The notes under the pieces were generated by a model. The model had not been told where the DNA came from. It saw only the letters and a program-made list of their open reading frames with translations, and made no database searches. The position numbers and the translations under genes were made by a program. DNA of 25,585 bases, taken from IMG/VR virus record IMGVR_UViG_3300018059_000036, positions 1 through 25,585 of that record; one strand, written 5' to 3'. Shown here in pieces: positions 1 through 7,737 of the stretch. This DNA is from a virus. Positions within the stretch are counted from its first letter, which is position 1, and each line of letters starts with the position of its first letter.

Positions 1-243
1 CGCACGGTGAATGACCGGGAGACACCCTGGCTGGTGTTCCGGGCCACCATCTCGCGGCGGGAAGGCTACAACCAGAAGACCGGGAAATGGGCGCGGGAGG
101 ATCTCGAAATCCCCTTCGACCAGTTGGGCGGCGTGGACGTCCCGATTCCCTTCCTGGGAGTCGGCACGGTGAATTATGTGGACGCCAGCCGGATCCGCGT
201 GCTGCCGGAGTCTGCCCTGTTACCCGCGATCTATCGGTTTTAG
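1..243 (+). CDS. C-terminal fragment of an unknown protein
   Basis: The reading frame is open from the first base of the window to a TAG stop at 241-243. A GTG at position 7 could be a start, but no ribosome binding site is visible because the upstream sequence is missing, so I treat it as the 3' end of a longer gene. About 80 residues are visible. They are rich in charged and hydrophobic residues, with a segment suggestive of beta structure (IPFLGVGTVNYVDASRIRVLP). I do not recognise a family. The next gene starts only about 20 bases downstream on the same strand, so it probably belongs to the same phage operon. Confidence 0.5.
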   Translation, partial: RTVNDRETPWLVFRATISRREGYNQKTGKWAREDLEIPFDQLGGVDVPIPFLGVGTVNYVDASRIRVLPESALLPAIYRF

Positions 244-262
244 ACATAACCAGGCATTATAT

Positions 263-985
263 ATGGCAGTAGACAACAGCGACACCAAAGCCTTGCTCCA
301 CATGAATGGGTCCGGGACGACGTTCACGGACGAATCCGGCAAAACCTGGACAGCGGCGGGCAATGCCCAAATATCTTCCGCCCAGTCTGTTTTCGGTGGT
401 GCATCCGGTTTATTCGATGGCACCACGGATTACATCTCGACTGCACAGCACGCAGATTTCAACCTGGTCGGATTGACCACCTGGACCTTTGATTGGCGCG
501 GGCGCTTCACGGCACTTCCGGCCAATGGCAGCAAGTTCATGCTTTGGAGTCATGGCGACAGTCTGACCCATTGCACAGTTATTGAGATATTCAACAACGC
601 CGGAACATATGTGGTAGTGGTGGAGGTGGTCAACGGCAGTAGTGAAGTTGCCTATGGGGCAGTGACCATCACAACGAATACGTGGTATGCCTTCTCGACG
701 GTGAGAAATGGCGATGATTATTTGTTTTTTCTCAATGGGACGCGAGTGGCTACGTTCAACAATTCCGCCCTGGACTATGAAAACTATACAGCCGGGCCGC
801 GCATTGGAGCGCATATCGACAATGGTTTTAGCCACAATGGTTATTATGATGAGTTTAGATTCTCAAGGGTGGCGAGGCAGACGGGCGCGAGTTACACCGT
901 GCCTACTTCGGAATATGCGCCACTCGCGGCTTCGCTATTGGCGAATGAACGTGCAAAACTAAACCAGGATATGTTAGTGAGGTAA
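263..985 (+). CDS. LamG/concanavalin A-like lectin-fold virion protein
   Basis: This 240-residue protein has the layout of a single concanavalin A-like (LamG) jelly-roll domain, as often found in phage tail or capsid appendages. Visible hallmarks are the N-terminal DTKALLHMNGSGTTFTDESG stretch, the FDGTTDYIS strand, a central W-containing sheet, the NTWYAFSTVRNGDDYLFFLNG strand pair, and the C-terminal GYYDEFRFSRVARQTGASYT signature (usual form GYIDEFRISKGVARWT). I chose ATG 263 rather than the upstream in-frame GTG at 176, because the sequence between them lies inside the preceding gene and does not look like protein. Family knowledge points to carbohydrate binding or host adsorption. The exact virion location is inferred. 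It ends 2 bases before the next start. Confidence 0.75.
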   Translation: MAVDNSDTKALLHMNGSGTTFTDESGKTWTAAGNAQISSAQSVFGGASGLFDGTTDYISTAQHADFNLVGLTTWTFDWRGRFTALPANGSKFMLWSHGDSLTHCTVIEIFNNAGTYVVVVEVVNGSSEVAYGAVTITTNTWYAFSTVRNGDDYLFFLNGTRVATFNNSALDYENYTAGPRIGAHIDNGFSHNGYYDEFRFSRVARQTGASYTVPTSEYAPLAASLLANERAKLNQDMLVR

Positions 986-987
986 AC

Positions 988-1470
988 ATGGGAAGAAAAT
1001 ATACAGTAGCATTCAAGGCAGTGGCAGTGACGGCACAGCAGGATTTGTTCGAGATCCTCGCGCCAACGGATGCCATTGTCGTTATCCAAGAGTGGGAGTT
1101 GTCGCAATCCACCGAGGTCGGCGATGCCCAGGAGGAGCAGTTGCAACTCACAACCAATCGGGGAATTGGTGCCGTGACCTCCGGGAGCGGCGGGACCACA
1201 CCGACCGCACAACCCATCGAGGATGGTGACGCGGCATTTGGCGGGACCGTGGAGGTCAACAATACTACCAAAATGGTAGTTGGTTCCGGGACCCTGGAGG
1301 AGTTGGAACCTTTTGCGTGGAACATACGCCAACCGCTTAGGCAAATCTATACCCCGGAAACCAGACCTGTGATCTCTCCGGGAAACCGCTGGACACTTGA
1401 ACTGGAGACCACGCCCGCCGATTCGATCACGATGAACGGCAAAGTCATACTTGAGGAGATTGGCGGATAA
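988..1470 (+). CDS. hypothetical phage structural protein (beta-rich)
   Basis: The 160-residue product has alternating hydrophobic strands, Gly/Thr-rich turns and no signal peptide or membrane segment. It resembles small jelly-roll-type accessory virion proteins, but I cannot name a family. A Gly/Thr-rich loop lies near residues 64-71 (TSGSGGTT) and is followed by acidic residues. The C-terminal part (RPVISPGNRWTLELETTPADS) reads like the edge strands of a beta sandwich. It sits 2 bases after the LamG-like gene and 25 bases before a tail-fibre-like gene, so a co-assembled tail-tip or capsid appendage role is plausible. That role is inferred from context only. Confidence 0.55.
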   Translation: MGRKYTVAFKAVAVTAQQDLFEILAPTDAIVVIQEWELSQSTEVGDAQEEQLQLTTNRGIGAVTSGSGGTTPTAQPIEDGDAAFGGTVEVNNTTKMVVGSGTLEELEPFAWNIRQPLRQIYTPETRPVISPGNRWTLELETTPADSITMNGKVILEEIGG

Positions 1471-1495
1471 CCCAATCTATTTATAAGGAGCAAAC

Positions 1496-2182
1496 ATGTC
1501 AAAGACAAATACTTTCGAGAATGACCTGTTGTTGTTGATCTTCAACAACGTGGACATTGCCCTGATCGGCGATGCGGCGGGTGTACAAAACTCGGCTGCA
1601 GCGGGAAGCCTCTATATTTCCCTGCATACCGCCGACCCTGGTGAAGCGGGAGACCAGACCACGAATGAGACGGCGTATACCAATTACGCTCGCGTGGCTG
1701 TGGCGCGTTCCGGAGCCGGATTTACGGTGAGCGGCAACCAGGTGAGCAACGCCGCGGCAATCGCTTTTGCACAGGGCGGTTTGACTGGTGCGACGATCAC
1801 GCACTTTGGAATCGGAACCGCTTCATCTGGTGCAGGTAAGCTGTTGTACAAGGCCCCGCTTGGCAGTGTCATTCAGGGACCCTTCACAGCCAAGGTGGAT
1901 GACACGATCACGATCCCGGGGCACACGCTCGCAGTCAATGAGCGCGTGGCGTTCTACCCGGCGTTTGGCTCAGCGCTACCCACCGGGATTACCGAAGGAA
2001 CCATCTATTGGGTGATCACTGTAAGTGGTGACGATATCACGATCAGCACCACACAGGGCGGGGGCGCGGTGAATATCACTGCTGTGGGTGATGGTGTTGC
2101 CATCGAAGCCGCGACGCTGGCAGTCTCCAGCGGGATTACACCATCGTTCGCGATTGGTGCATTGGTGCTCACGGAGGACTAG
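1496..2182 (+). CDS. phage tail fibre-like protein with an inserted beta domain
   Basis: The N-terminal half matches a small tail-fibre family common in siphoviruses (mycobacteriophage Gp80-like): a hydrophobic start (LLLLIFNNVDIALIGDAAG), SLYISLHTADPGEAG, NETAYTNYARVAVAR, and a GKLLYKAPL strand. The family's usual C-terminal strand pair (LAVSSGITPSFAIGALVLTED) appears only at residues 208-228. Residues about 126-203 between them look like a separate small beta module (NERVAFYP, LPTGITEGTIYWVI, DDITISTTQGG) that recurs in unrelated phage structural proteins. A good Shine-Dalgarno sequence (AAGGAG) precedes ATG 1496. The likely role is a minor tail fibre or decoration at the tail tip. Confidence 0.7.
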   Translation: MSKTNTFENDLLLLIFNNVDIALIGDAAGVQNSAAAGSLYISLHTADPGEAGDQTTNETAYTNYARVAVARSGAGFTVSGNQVSNAAAIAFAQGGLTGATITHFGIGTASSGAGKLLYKAPLGSVIQGPFTAKVDDTITIPGHTLAVNERVAFYPAFGSALPTGITEGTIYWVITVSGDDITISTTQGGGAVNITAVGDGVAIEAATLAVSSGITPSFAIGALVLTED

Positions 2183-2191
2183 TAGAGTCCC

Positions 2192-3172
2192 ATGCCCTAC
2201 GTCTTCAGACGACCGTTTGATTATGCAGTTCAACAACGCCGCCCGTTTATTTTCACAGTTGCACCTTCGGCAGCCACGGAGATCACCGGACAGGCGTCCG
2301 GCTCTTCATTTGCATATGGCACCCTCACGGCTGATGGTGCTCTGGCTGGTCAGGTGGTTGGAGTCAGTGCTGATAACGGGAATCTCGCGGGAGCCGGTGC
2401 GCTCGTGGGTCAGGACTACGGCAATGCAGTTGCAAACGGGAATCTTGGTGGCAGTGGTGCGCTTGCCGGTCAGGATCATGGCGCGGGCGTGGTGTATGGA
2501 AACCTTGCCGGCACAGCCAATGCAAACGGGCAGGTCGTTGGTGTCTCGGTTGCTTATGGCAATCTTGCAGGAGATGGTGCACTCAGTGGCTATGATATTG
2601 GTCAGTCGCATGAGTATGGGACTCTGCTTGGCGCCGGTGTGCTGGCTGGTGTTGATTTTGGCTCTGCCCTTGGATACGGCAATCTTGAAACGGTTGCCGA
2701 TGGTGCGATGGCCGGCAGGGTATTTGGATCATCCTTTGCCTATTATGCAGGACTCACCGGTGTAGGTGCACTCTCTGGTCTTGATGCTAGCCAATCGCAT
2801 GAGACCGGGAATCTCTCCGGTGTCGGCGCGCTGGCTGGTGTGGTGTTCGGTGAAAGCACAGGATACGGCGACCTCACCACGATTGCCGTGGGTGCATTGC
2901 AAGGGTTTATCTTCGGAAGTTCCTTTGCTTATGCCGACCTGCGAGGAGCTGGTGCGCTGGCCGGATTGTCTTATGGGCAGACTGTCACGTTTGCCGGTTT
3001 ACTGGCCAGCGGTGTCCTGGTTGGAAGAGGATATGGTTATGCCTTTGGGTATCTTTCCAATGCGGTGATCCATGCCGGAATCCATATCTATCGAAGCGAG
3101 AGACGTGCTGATTATCAGACTGAGATCAAGCACACACATAAAACGAAGCGCAAAGAGAGTGTCGAACTATGA
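2192..3172 (+). CDS. Gly/Ala-rich 20-residue-repeat virion protein
   Basis: The 326-residue product has a short N-terminal segment (residues 1-29), then about 13 imperfect repeats of roughly 20 residues (residues about 30-290), and a basic, charged C-terminal tail (291-326). The consensus is approximately xGxGALAGxxxGxSxxYGNL, with Gly, Ala, Leu and aromatic residues in fixed register. Two units are 2-3 residues longer. There is no signal peptide or membrane segment. The register suggests a beta-solenoid or stacked fibre shaft, which is inference. It follows the fibre-like gene by 10 bases and overlaps the next gene by an ATGA junction, so it is probably translated with it as part of the adsorption apparatus. 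Confidence 0.65.
   Translation: MPYVFRRPFDYAVQQRRPFIFTVAPSAATEITGQASGSSFAYGTLTADGALAGQVVGVSADNGNLAGAGALVGQDYGNAVANGNLGGSGALAGQDHGAGVVYGNLAGTANANGQVVGVSVAYGNLAGDGALSGYDIGQSHEYGTLLGAGVLAGVDFGSALGYGNLETVADGAMAGRVFGSSFAYYAGLTGVGALSGLDASQSHETGNLSGVGALAGVVFGESTGYGDLTTIAVGALQGFIFGSSFAYADLRGAGALAGLSYGQTVTFAGLLASGVLVGRGYGYAFGYLSNAVIHAGIHIYRSERRADYQTEIKHTHKTKRKESVEL
2279..3061 (+). repeat. in-gene array of about 60-bp imperfect repeats
   Basis: This stretch encodes the 20-residue repeats. At DNA level the units are diverged but keep recurring words such as GGTGCGCTGGCTGGT and TATGGCAATCTT at about 60-base spacing. Two units are 66 and 69 bases long, so indels are in whole codons. The phase is coding-driven and there is no sign of a CRISPR or regulatory array. 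Confidence 0.7.
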
Positions 3173-3456
3173 TCACGTACAACCTGGTGATGAGCAAGAC
3201 GGAAAAGAAGCCGATCACAGTGCAGGTGTTGGATCTCCAGACCAGTGAGACGGTAGCCAGCGCGGAGGTGACCCACACGCCCCCAAGCGGATCGGCATTG
3301 ACAATCACGCCGTCCATTGACACGCCTTATATCAATATGGTGTTCGGCCCCTTTGCGGTAGCCGGCTGGCATATTGTGAAGGTGCAGGCAGTTGGGAACG
3401 CATCCACGCCTTCGAAGCCGGAAGTGCTCTACAACATCGAAGTGAAGGATGTGTAG
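3169..3456 (+). CDS. small beta-rich phage protein, function unknown
   Basis: A 95-residue product whose ATG overlaps the previous stop codon (ATGA), so it is likely translated by coupling. The sequence alternates strands and turns (KPITVQVLDLQTSETVASAEV, then INMVFGPFAVAGWHIVKVQAV) and reads like a single Ig-like or FN3-like beta sandwich. No cysteines, signal peptide or membrane segment are present. It is the last gene before the terminase genes and may accompany the repeat protein in the virion. I do not recognise a named family. Confidence 0.55.
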   Translation: MITYNLVMSKTEKKPITVQVLDLQTSETVASAEVTHTPPSGSALTITPSIDTPYINMVFGPFAVAGWHIVKVQAVGNASTPSKPEVLYNIEVKDV

Positions 3457-3461
3457 CGTAG

Positions 3462-3481
3462 TTTTGAACCATTTTGAACCA
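3462..3481 (+). repeat. 10-bp tandem repeat at the small terminase start codon
   Basis: The decamer TTTTGAACCA is present twice, back to back. The last base of the second copy is the A of the ATG of the small terminase gene. No Shine-Dalgarno sequence is visible before this ATG. Direct repeats at a terS gene can be terminase recognition (pac-type) elements, but this one is short and may instead be a recent slippage duplication. Confidence 0.6.
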
Positions 3482-4014
3482 TGAGACTAAAAAAAGCGCA
3501 GAAAGAAGCAGTCTTGGAATGGATCGCCGAGGGATTGGAATCGGCTGAGATCAACCAGCGCGCGGCAAAATTCAAACCACGCTTCAAGATCTCGAAGACT
3601 CAGGCGGCTTTTTATCGCAAGAGTCGAAAGATCAATTTCGACGAGATCAAACAATCCGCCGAGTTCGATGCGCTAAAGACCGGCCTGGCGTTGAAGGATC
3701 AGCGGGTGGCGGTCCTGCAAGGACTGGCTGATAAATTCATCGCTGATCTCATGCCGGAAAAGGATGAGAAAAATAAACGCTGGCTCCTGCAAGTGAAGGG
3801 CATCGGCGGCATGCTGAACTTCGAGCGCGTCGAGTATTACGAGTTCAACAAGGCCGAAGTGGATGCCCTGCGCGGGGTGCTGGACGATATCGCCGGTGAG
3901 CTGGGCGAACGGACCCCGGGTGTCCAAGTGAACAACACCTACAACTTTAACCTGGAAGAATGGAAGAAGGTCCGCTCGCAACGCTTGAAAGAGATCGAGA
4001 AGCTGGACGCCTGA
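3481..4014 (+). CDS. terS: putative terminase small subunit
   Basis: This 177-residue protein lies directly upstream of the large terminase, the usual place for the DNA-recognition subunit. The N-terminal 50 residues are basic and helical (KKAQKEAVLEWIAEGLESAEI, then FKISKTQAAFYRKSRK), consistent with a helix-turn-helix that selects phage DNA for packaging. The middle is helical and could form the oligomerisation core. The C-terminal part contains VQVNNTYNFNLEEWKKVRSQRLKEIEKL, a strand-plus-helix ending typical of small terminases that contact the motor. The start is taken as ATG 3481, although it lacks a clear ribosome binding site. The assignment rests on position and architecture. Confidence 0.7.
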   Translation: MRLKKAQKEAVLEWIAEGLESAEINQRAAKFKPRFKISKTQAAFYRKSRKINFDEIKQSAEFDALKTGLALKDQRVAVLQGLADKFIADLMPEKDEKNKRWLLQVKGIGGMLNFERVEYYEFNKAEVDALRGVLDDIAGELGERTPGVQVNNTYNFNLEEWKKVRSQRLKEIEKLDA

Positions 4015-4015
4015 T

Positions 4016-5455
4016 GTGGAGCTGCTTACTCTCAAGGCGCACTTCGCCGCCGAATTTATAGACATCCAGGAGGCCGCCCAGATCGAGAATGCACGCTGGG
4101 AAGCCTTCCAGATCCAGTACCTTAATAATTCAACGCGATTGACAATCGATGCCAAGAGCCGGCAGGTGGGCTGGAGCTTCACGGCTGCACTGGATGCGTT
4201 CTGCGACAGCCGGATCACGCCCGGTGCACCGTATGTCTTCGTCTCGATCAACCAGGACGAAGCCAGGGAGAAGATCCGCTATCTGCGGTCCATCGTGCAG
4301 GCGACCGACCCACCGTTACGACCGAAACGCCTGGTGGTGGACTCGCAGACCGAGATCGAGTTCGATGATGGCTCCCGCTTCCTCTCGCACCCGTGCCGGC
4401 CGGTGCGGGGCAAGCCGCGGGCGCGCGTGTACCTGGACGAGATGGCGCATTACCCCCGCGGCATGGACCGCCAGATCTACACGGCCTCCCTGCCGGCGAC
4501 CACCAAGGGCGGGTACATGCGGATCGGCTCGAGCACACTGGGCGCCAAGGGTCTCTTCTGGGAGATCATGGAAGAGAAACTGCGCAAGTGGCCGGGCTTC
4601 AAACGTAGTTTCATTCCCTGGTGGGAGGTGCTGGCCCTGTGCACGGACCGCACGCTGGCACGGCAGCTTGCTTCGGAGATGCCGACGCATGAGCGGGTAT
4701 ACGCCTTCGGGACCGATGCGCTCATCGAGATCTTCGAGAATATGTTTCTCGAAGACTTCCAGCAGGAATATGAATGCGCCTGGGTGGACGAAGCCACGGC
4801 CTGGATCACGTGGGATGTCATCACCCGCAACCAGCAGCTCGATCTCAAGTGGTGGCATGCCCGCAGTGTGGATGAAGCGCTGAGCATGATCCCAGAGCTG
4901 AGCGGGGCCATCTCCACCAGCCAGATCGAGCCGGTATTATGCGGCGGGATCGATGTTGGCCGAAAGAAGGATCTGACGGAGTTCGTCGTCACAGGCAAAT
5001 CCACGAGCGGCCACCTGCCCCTGCGTTTCATGATCTCCCTGGATCGCGTTGAATTCGAACAGCAGAAGAACTGCTTTATCGAAGTGATCCGCCGGCTGCC
5101 GTTCACGCAGGTGTTGGTGGATCGGAACGGACTTGGCATGCAACTGGCCGAAGATTTGGAACGAGAGACCGGCAAGGCGCAAGGCGTTGACTTTACCAAT
5201 CCAAACAAGGAGTTGTGGGCCGTGGAAACCCGTGTGCAGGCAGAGAAAAGCATGACGCCCATCCCGCTGGACCGTGACCTGGCGTACCAGATCCACAGCA
5301 TCAAGAAAACAACCACAGCCGCCAAAAACAGCGTATTCGACACCGAACGGAACGAGAAACATCATGCCGATAAATTCTGGGCATGGGCGCTGGCGCTGTA
5401 TGCCAGCAAGACCGAACAGGCCGGCAGTGGGTTTGCCGGCAAGGCTCGAAGATAA
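4016..5455 (+). CDS. terL: terminase large subunit (ATPase-nuclease)
   Basis: The DNA-packaging motor has an N-terminal ATPase and a C-terminal RNase H-like nuclease. Visible motifs are a deviant Walker A at residues about 47-56 (KSRQVGWSFT), Walker B with catalytic Glu at 138-142 (VYLDE), a coupling motif near 169-175 (RIGSSTL), and nuclease acidic residues D313 (GGIDVGRKKD), D369 (VLVDRNG) and D452 (HHADKFWAWALAL). The last follows the HxDxFWAxALA pattern of Mu gp28/Terminase_6-like enzymes. Length (479) is normal. It starts with GTG at 4016, one base after the terS stop. The Walker A Lys is replaced by Trp, so nucleotide binding may use K47 or R49. Confidence 0.92.
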   Translation: MELLTLKAHFAAEFIDIQEAAQIENARWEAFQIQYLNNSTRLTIDAKSRQVGWSFTAALDAFCDSRITPGAPYVFVSINQDEAREKIRYLRSIVQATDPPLRPKRLVVDSQTEIEFDDGSRFLSHPCRPVRGKPRARVYLDEMAHYPRGMDRQIYTASLPATTKGGYMRIGSSTLGAKGLFWEIMEEKLRKWPGFKRSFIPWWEVLALCTDRTLARQLASEMPTHERVYAFGTDALIEIFENMFLEDFQQEYECAWVDEATAWITWDVITRNQQLDLKWWHARSVDEALSMIPELSGAISTSQIEPVLCGGIDVGRKKDLTEFVVTGKSTSGHLPLRFMISLDRVEFEQQKNCFIEVIRRLPFTQVLVDRNGLGMQLAEDLERETGKAQGVDFTNPNKELWAVETRVQAEKSMTPIPLDRDLAYQIHSIKKTTTAAKNSVFDTERNEKHHADKFWAWALALYASKTEQAGSGFAGKARR

Positions 5456-5464
5456 GAGGAACTC

Positions 5465-6874
5465 ATGGCAATTCATCCTGTAGACATGGCCATACTCGAA
5501 GCGATGGTCAATGACATGCTCGAAGACCATAAGATGATCGTGCTGGCGCGGCGCTATCACAACGGCGACCAGGACGTTTATCTCGATGCCCGCATGCGTG
5601 AATTCCTGGACCTGCATTCCGAGAATCCATTCAGGCTGAATGTGTGCAAAGGGGTGGTCAATGCGGTGCGCGACGAGTTGACGGTGGTCGGCTTCGACAC
5701 GGATGAAACGCCTGACACGCAGGGAAAGAAAGCACAAGCCGAATTTGCCATGGGTGTAGCCACTGCGAATCGCCTGGATGCCCTACAGGGCGATGTACAT
5801 GAGGCGGTGTTGCGAGACCGGGAAACATTTGTGATCGTGGATTGGGATGCAGAGAATAAGCGGGTGCGCCTCACGCACAATCAACGCTTCACGGATGTCG
5901 GTGCGCTGGGCGATGGGACCGGCTGCTGGATGGTCTACGAGAATGACGATCCAAACCAACCCGCGCGCGCGGCGGTGAAGCAATGGACTGAGATCATTTA
6001 CGATACACAGGGCCAGCCGTCCTTTAGCACGCGGCGCACTGTGTATTATGCCGACCGGATCGAGAAATGGTTCTACGATGGCGGATGGCATGAGTACATT
6101 ACGGACGAGGAGCCCTGGCCTCTCCCGTGGGTGGATAGGAAAAAGAAACCGCTCGGTATACCCGTCATCCATTTCAAGAATAAAGGCATGATGCCGGAAG
6201 CGTGGGATGCGATCCCCATGCAGGACGCGATCAATAAGGTACTGGTCGATGTGCTGGCCACGGGCGATATGTCAGCCTTCTCGGTGTTCGTCGCATTAGG
6301 GTTCTACCCCACCGTGGATGGACAGCCTGTCAAAGACGATGGCTCGAACCTGCTGCCCATCAAGCCTGGAAGCTGGGTCGGCACCACAAAATCCAGGAAC
6401 GATGCCGATGTCAAGAAACTGGATGGGCAGGATGTCACATCCATGATGAACGCGCTCAAGGATTTGATCGTGATGACCGCCCAAATCACCGATACACCGG
6501 TTTCGCGGTTCGTCTCGAGCGGCCAGGTCTCCAGCTCGGAGACCTTGAAGGAGCAGGAGCAGCCGTTGAAAAAGAAAGCGGCGGACCGCCGGGTGTTATT
6601 TGGGAATGCCTGGGAAGACTGCATGGTGATGGCACGCAAGCTGGCCAATCTTTTTGGACGGGCCAACCTTAAAGAAGGCACCCAGTTCTCCACCCTGTGG
6701 CAACATAGTGAGAGTCTGGATGATCTTAAGAAGAAACAGGAATTGGGCATACCTCAAGAGACGCTCTGGGCCGAGATAGGTTATTCACCGACACAGATTA
6801 CAGCCATGAAAGGCACTGATGAATATGTGGCAAGATTATCCTTGATGAAGATGGGGATCAATCAGGGCGGATAA
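5465..6874 (+). CDS. portal protein (SPP1 gp6-like)
   Basis: This 469-residue protein follows the large terminase by 9 bases, the standard position for the dodecameric portal through which DNA enters the capsid. It resembles the SPP1 gp6/PF05133 group. The evidence is a helical N-terminus (MVNDMLEDHKMIVLARRYHNGDQ), an early NPFRLNVCKGVVNAVRDELTVVGF segment, a stem region with PLGIPVIHFKN, and a late helical wing (FVSSGQVSSSETLKEQEQPL, then KKKAADRRVLFGNAWEDCM). The motif around residues 355-375, with SGxxSSxxxLKxxEQPL, is very typical of portals. A GAGGA ribosome binding site precedes ATG 5465. Confidence 0.92.
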   Translation: MAIHPVDMAILEAMVNDMLEDHKMIVLARRYHNGDQDVYLDARMREFLDLHSENPFRLNVCKGVVNAVRDELTVVGFDTDETPDTQGKKAQAEFAMGVATANRLDALQGDVHEAVLRDRETFVIVDWDAENKRVRLTHNQRFTDVGALGDGTGCWMVYENDDPNQPARAAVKQWTEIIYDTQGQPSFSTRRTVYYADRIEKWFYDGGWHEYITDEEPWPLPWVDRKKKPLGIPVIHFKNKGMMPEAWDAIPMQDAINKVLVDVLATGDMSAFSVFVALGFYPTVDGQPVKDDGSNLLPIKPGSWVGTTKSRNDADVKKLDGQDVTSMMNALKDLIVMTAQITDTPVSRFVSSGQVSSSETLKEQEQPLKKKAADRRVLFGNAWEDCMVMARKLANLFGRANLKEGTQFSTLWQHSESLDDLKKKQELGIPQETLWAEIGYSPTQITAMKGTDEYVARLSLMKMGINQGG

Positions 6875-6888
6875 TTCCTGAGAATTAT
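6871..6888 (+). promoter_or_regulatory. hairpin spanning portal stop and next start
   Basis: ATAATTC, a CTGA loop, then GAATTAT forms a 7-bp perfect inverted repeat. It contains the portal TAA stop and ends one base before the next ATG at 6890. No Shine-Dalgarno sequence is present. A translational-coupling role is inferred from position. Confidence 0.45.
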
Positions 6889-6889
6889 T

Positions 6890-7720
6890 ATGGCAGCCAA
6901 TCCATTGAAGCGTTCGATTAACGAAGCGGTCCGAGTCAACCACGAGCTGGCGCGGCTATTCGCATCGGCGGGGACAACGGATCACCCGCGCGGCGCTGTA
7001 CTGTCCTCCTATCGAACCACCTTGCGAGCTCTGAAAGCCGACACCAGTACCGGAGCGATCCGGGATACGATGCAATCCCTGCAACGGGAGATCCATTCTT
7101 TTGCCAGGGAGAAATTATTGGAAGCATCGTCCATCGGGACTGGCAGTGCGATCAAACAGATGGGATATTACGGGAAGAAATTATCCACTTTTGTGCCGCC
7201 GCCGCAGATCGAGCCGGCTTTGGATGCGATTAACAGCGTCATCCAGGCCCAAACCAGTGCGGCGTTGGGGTTGGCGTCCACCAGGAACACCACACAGATT
7301 ACTGGAGACCAAAACCGGCAGGGTGTTGTGCAGGCGACGGCTGTCACTTCAGCGCTGGCGTTTTGGATGGCCACCATGCTGGCGCAAGCCATGAGCACGA
7401 CCGTGCTGGCCAGTGGATCGGATTTCAAGAAGCAATCCATTGCCGCCCTGGATGGACGCACCACCGATTGCTGTTTGCGCGCACATGCCCAGATCCAGCC
7501 GATGAATGGGTTGTTTATCTTATCTGGCACACCGCGTTTTGCCGACAAACTGGACTGGACCCCGTTCCACTGGTATTGCAGGACATCGATCGCTTTGTAT
7601 CTGGACGGTTACGATCTTGGCCTGACGGAGCAGATGCGCGACGGCGCCAACTTCCTGCTGAGTGAGCGAAAAGCCGGAAGGCATCCGGACCGTGACCCAG
7701 CAGATGCGTTCTGGCAGTGA
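6890..7720 (+). CDS. head morphogenesis protein (Mu gpF / SPP1 gp7-like)
   Basis: This 276-residue minor head protein has the C-terminal signature of the Phage_Mu_F family: ALDGRTTDCCLRAH at residues 186-199, followed by PFHWYCRTSI at 225-234. The pattern D-x-R-x-T-x-x-x-C...H...P-x-H-x-x-C-R probably binds zinc. The N-terminal 130 residues are mostly helical. In SPP1 the homologue binds the portal and travels with DNA, and the gene order here (portal then gpF-like) is the canonical one. The start is ATG 6890, just after a small hairpin and without an obvious ribosome binding site, so coupling to the portal gene is likely. Confidence 0.88.
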   Translation: MAANPLKRSINEAVRVNHELARLFASAGTTDHPRGAVLSSYRTTLRALKADTSTGAIRDTMQSLQREIHSFAREKLLEASSIGTGSAIKQMGYYGKKLSTFVPPPQIEPALDAINSVIQAQTSAALGLASTRNTTQITGDQNRQGVVQATAVTSALAFWMATMLAQAMSTTVLASGSDFKKQSIAALDGRTTDCCLRAHAQIQPMNGLFILSGTPRFADKLDWTPFHWYCRTSIALYLDGYDLGLTEQMRDGANFLLSERKAGRHPDRDPADAFWQ

Positions 7721-7737
7721 AACATAAAGGAAACCCC

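Noticed and set aside
2279-3061. CRISPR-like or regulatory interpretation of the 60-base periodicity
   Set aside because: Units are imperfect, contiguous without spacers, stay in one reading frame and change length by whole codons, so this is a protein repeat.
4248-5343. Long open frames on the minus strand opposite the large terminase (up to 288 codons)
   Set aside because: They mirror the GC-rich coding pattern of terL, are Arg/Ser/Pro-rich, lack ribosome binding sites and show no domain pattern.
5783-6172. Antisense open frames opposite the portal gene
   Set aside because: Composition follows the reverse of portal codons; no start signal or recognisable protein.
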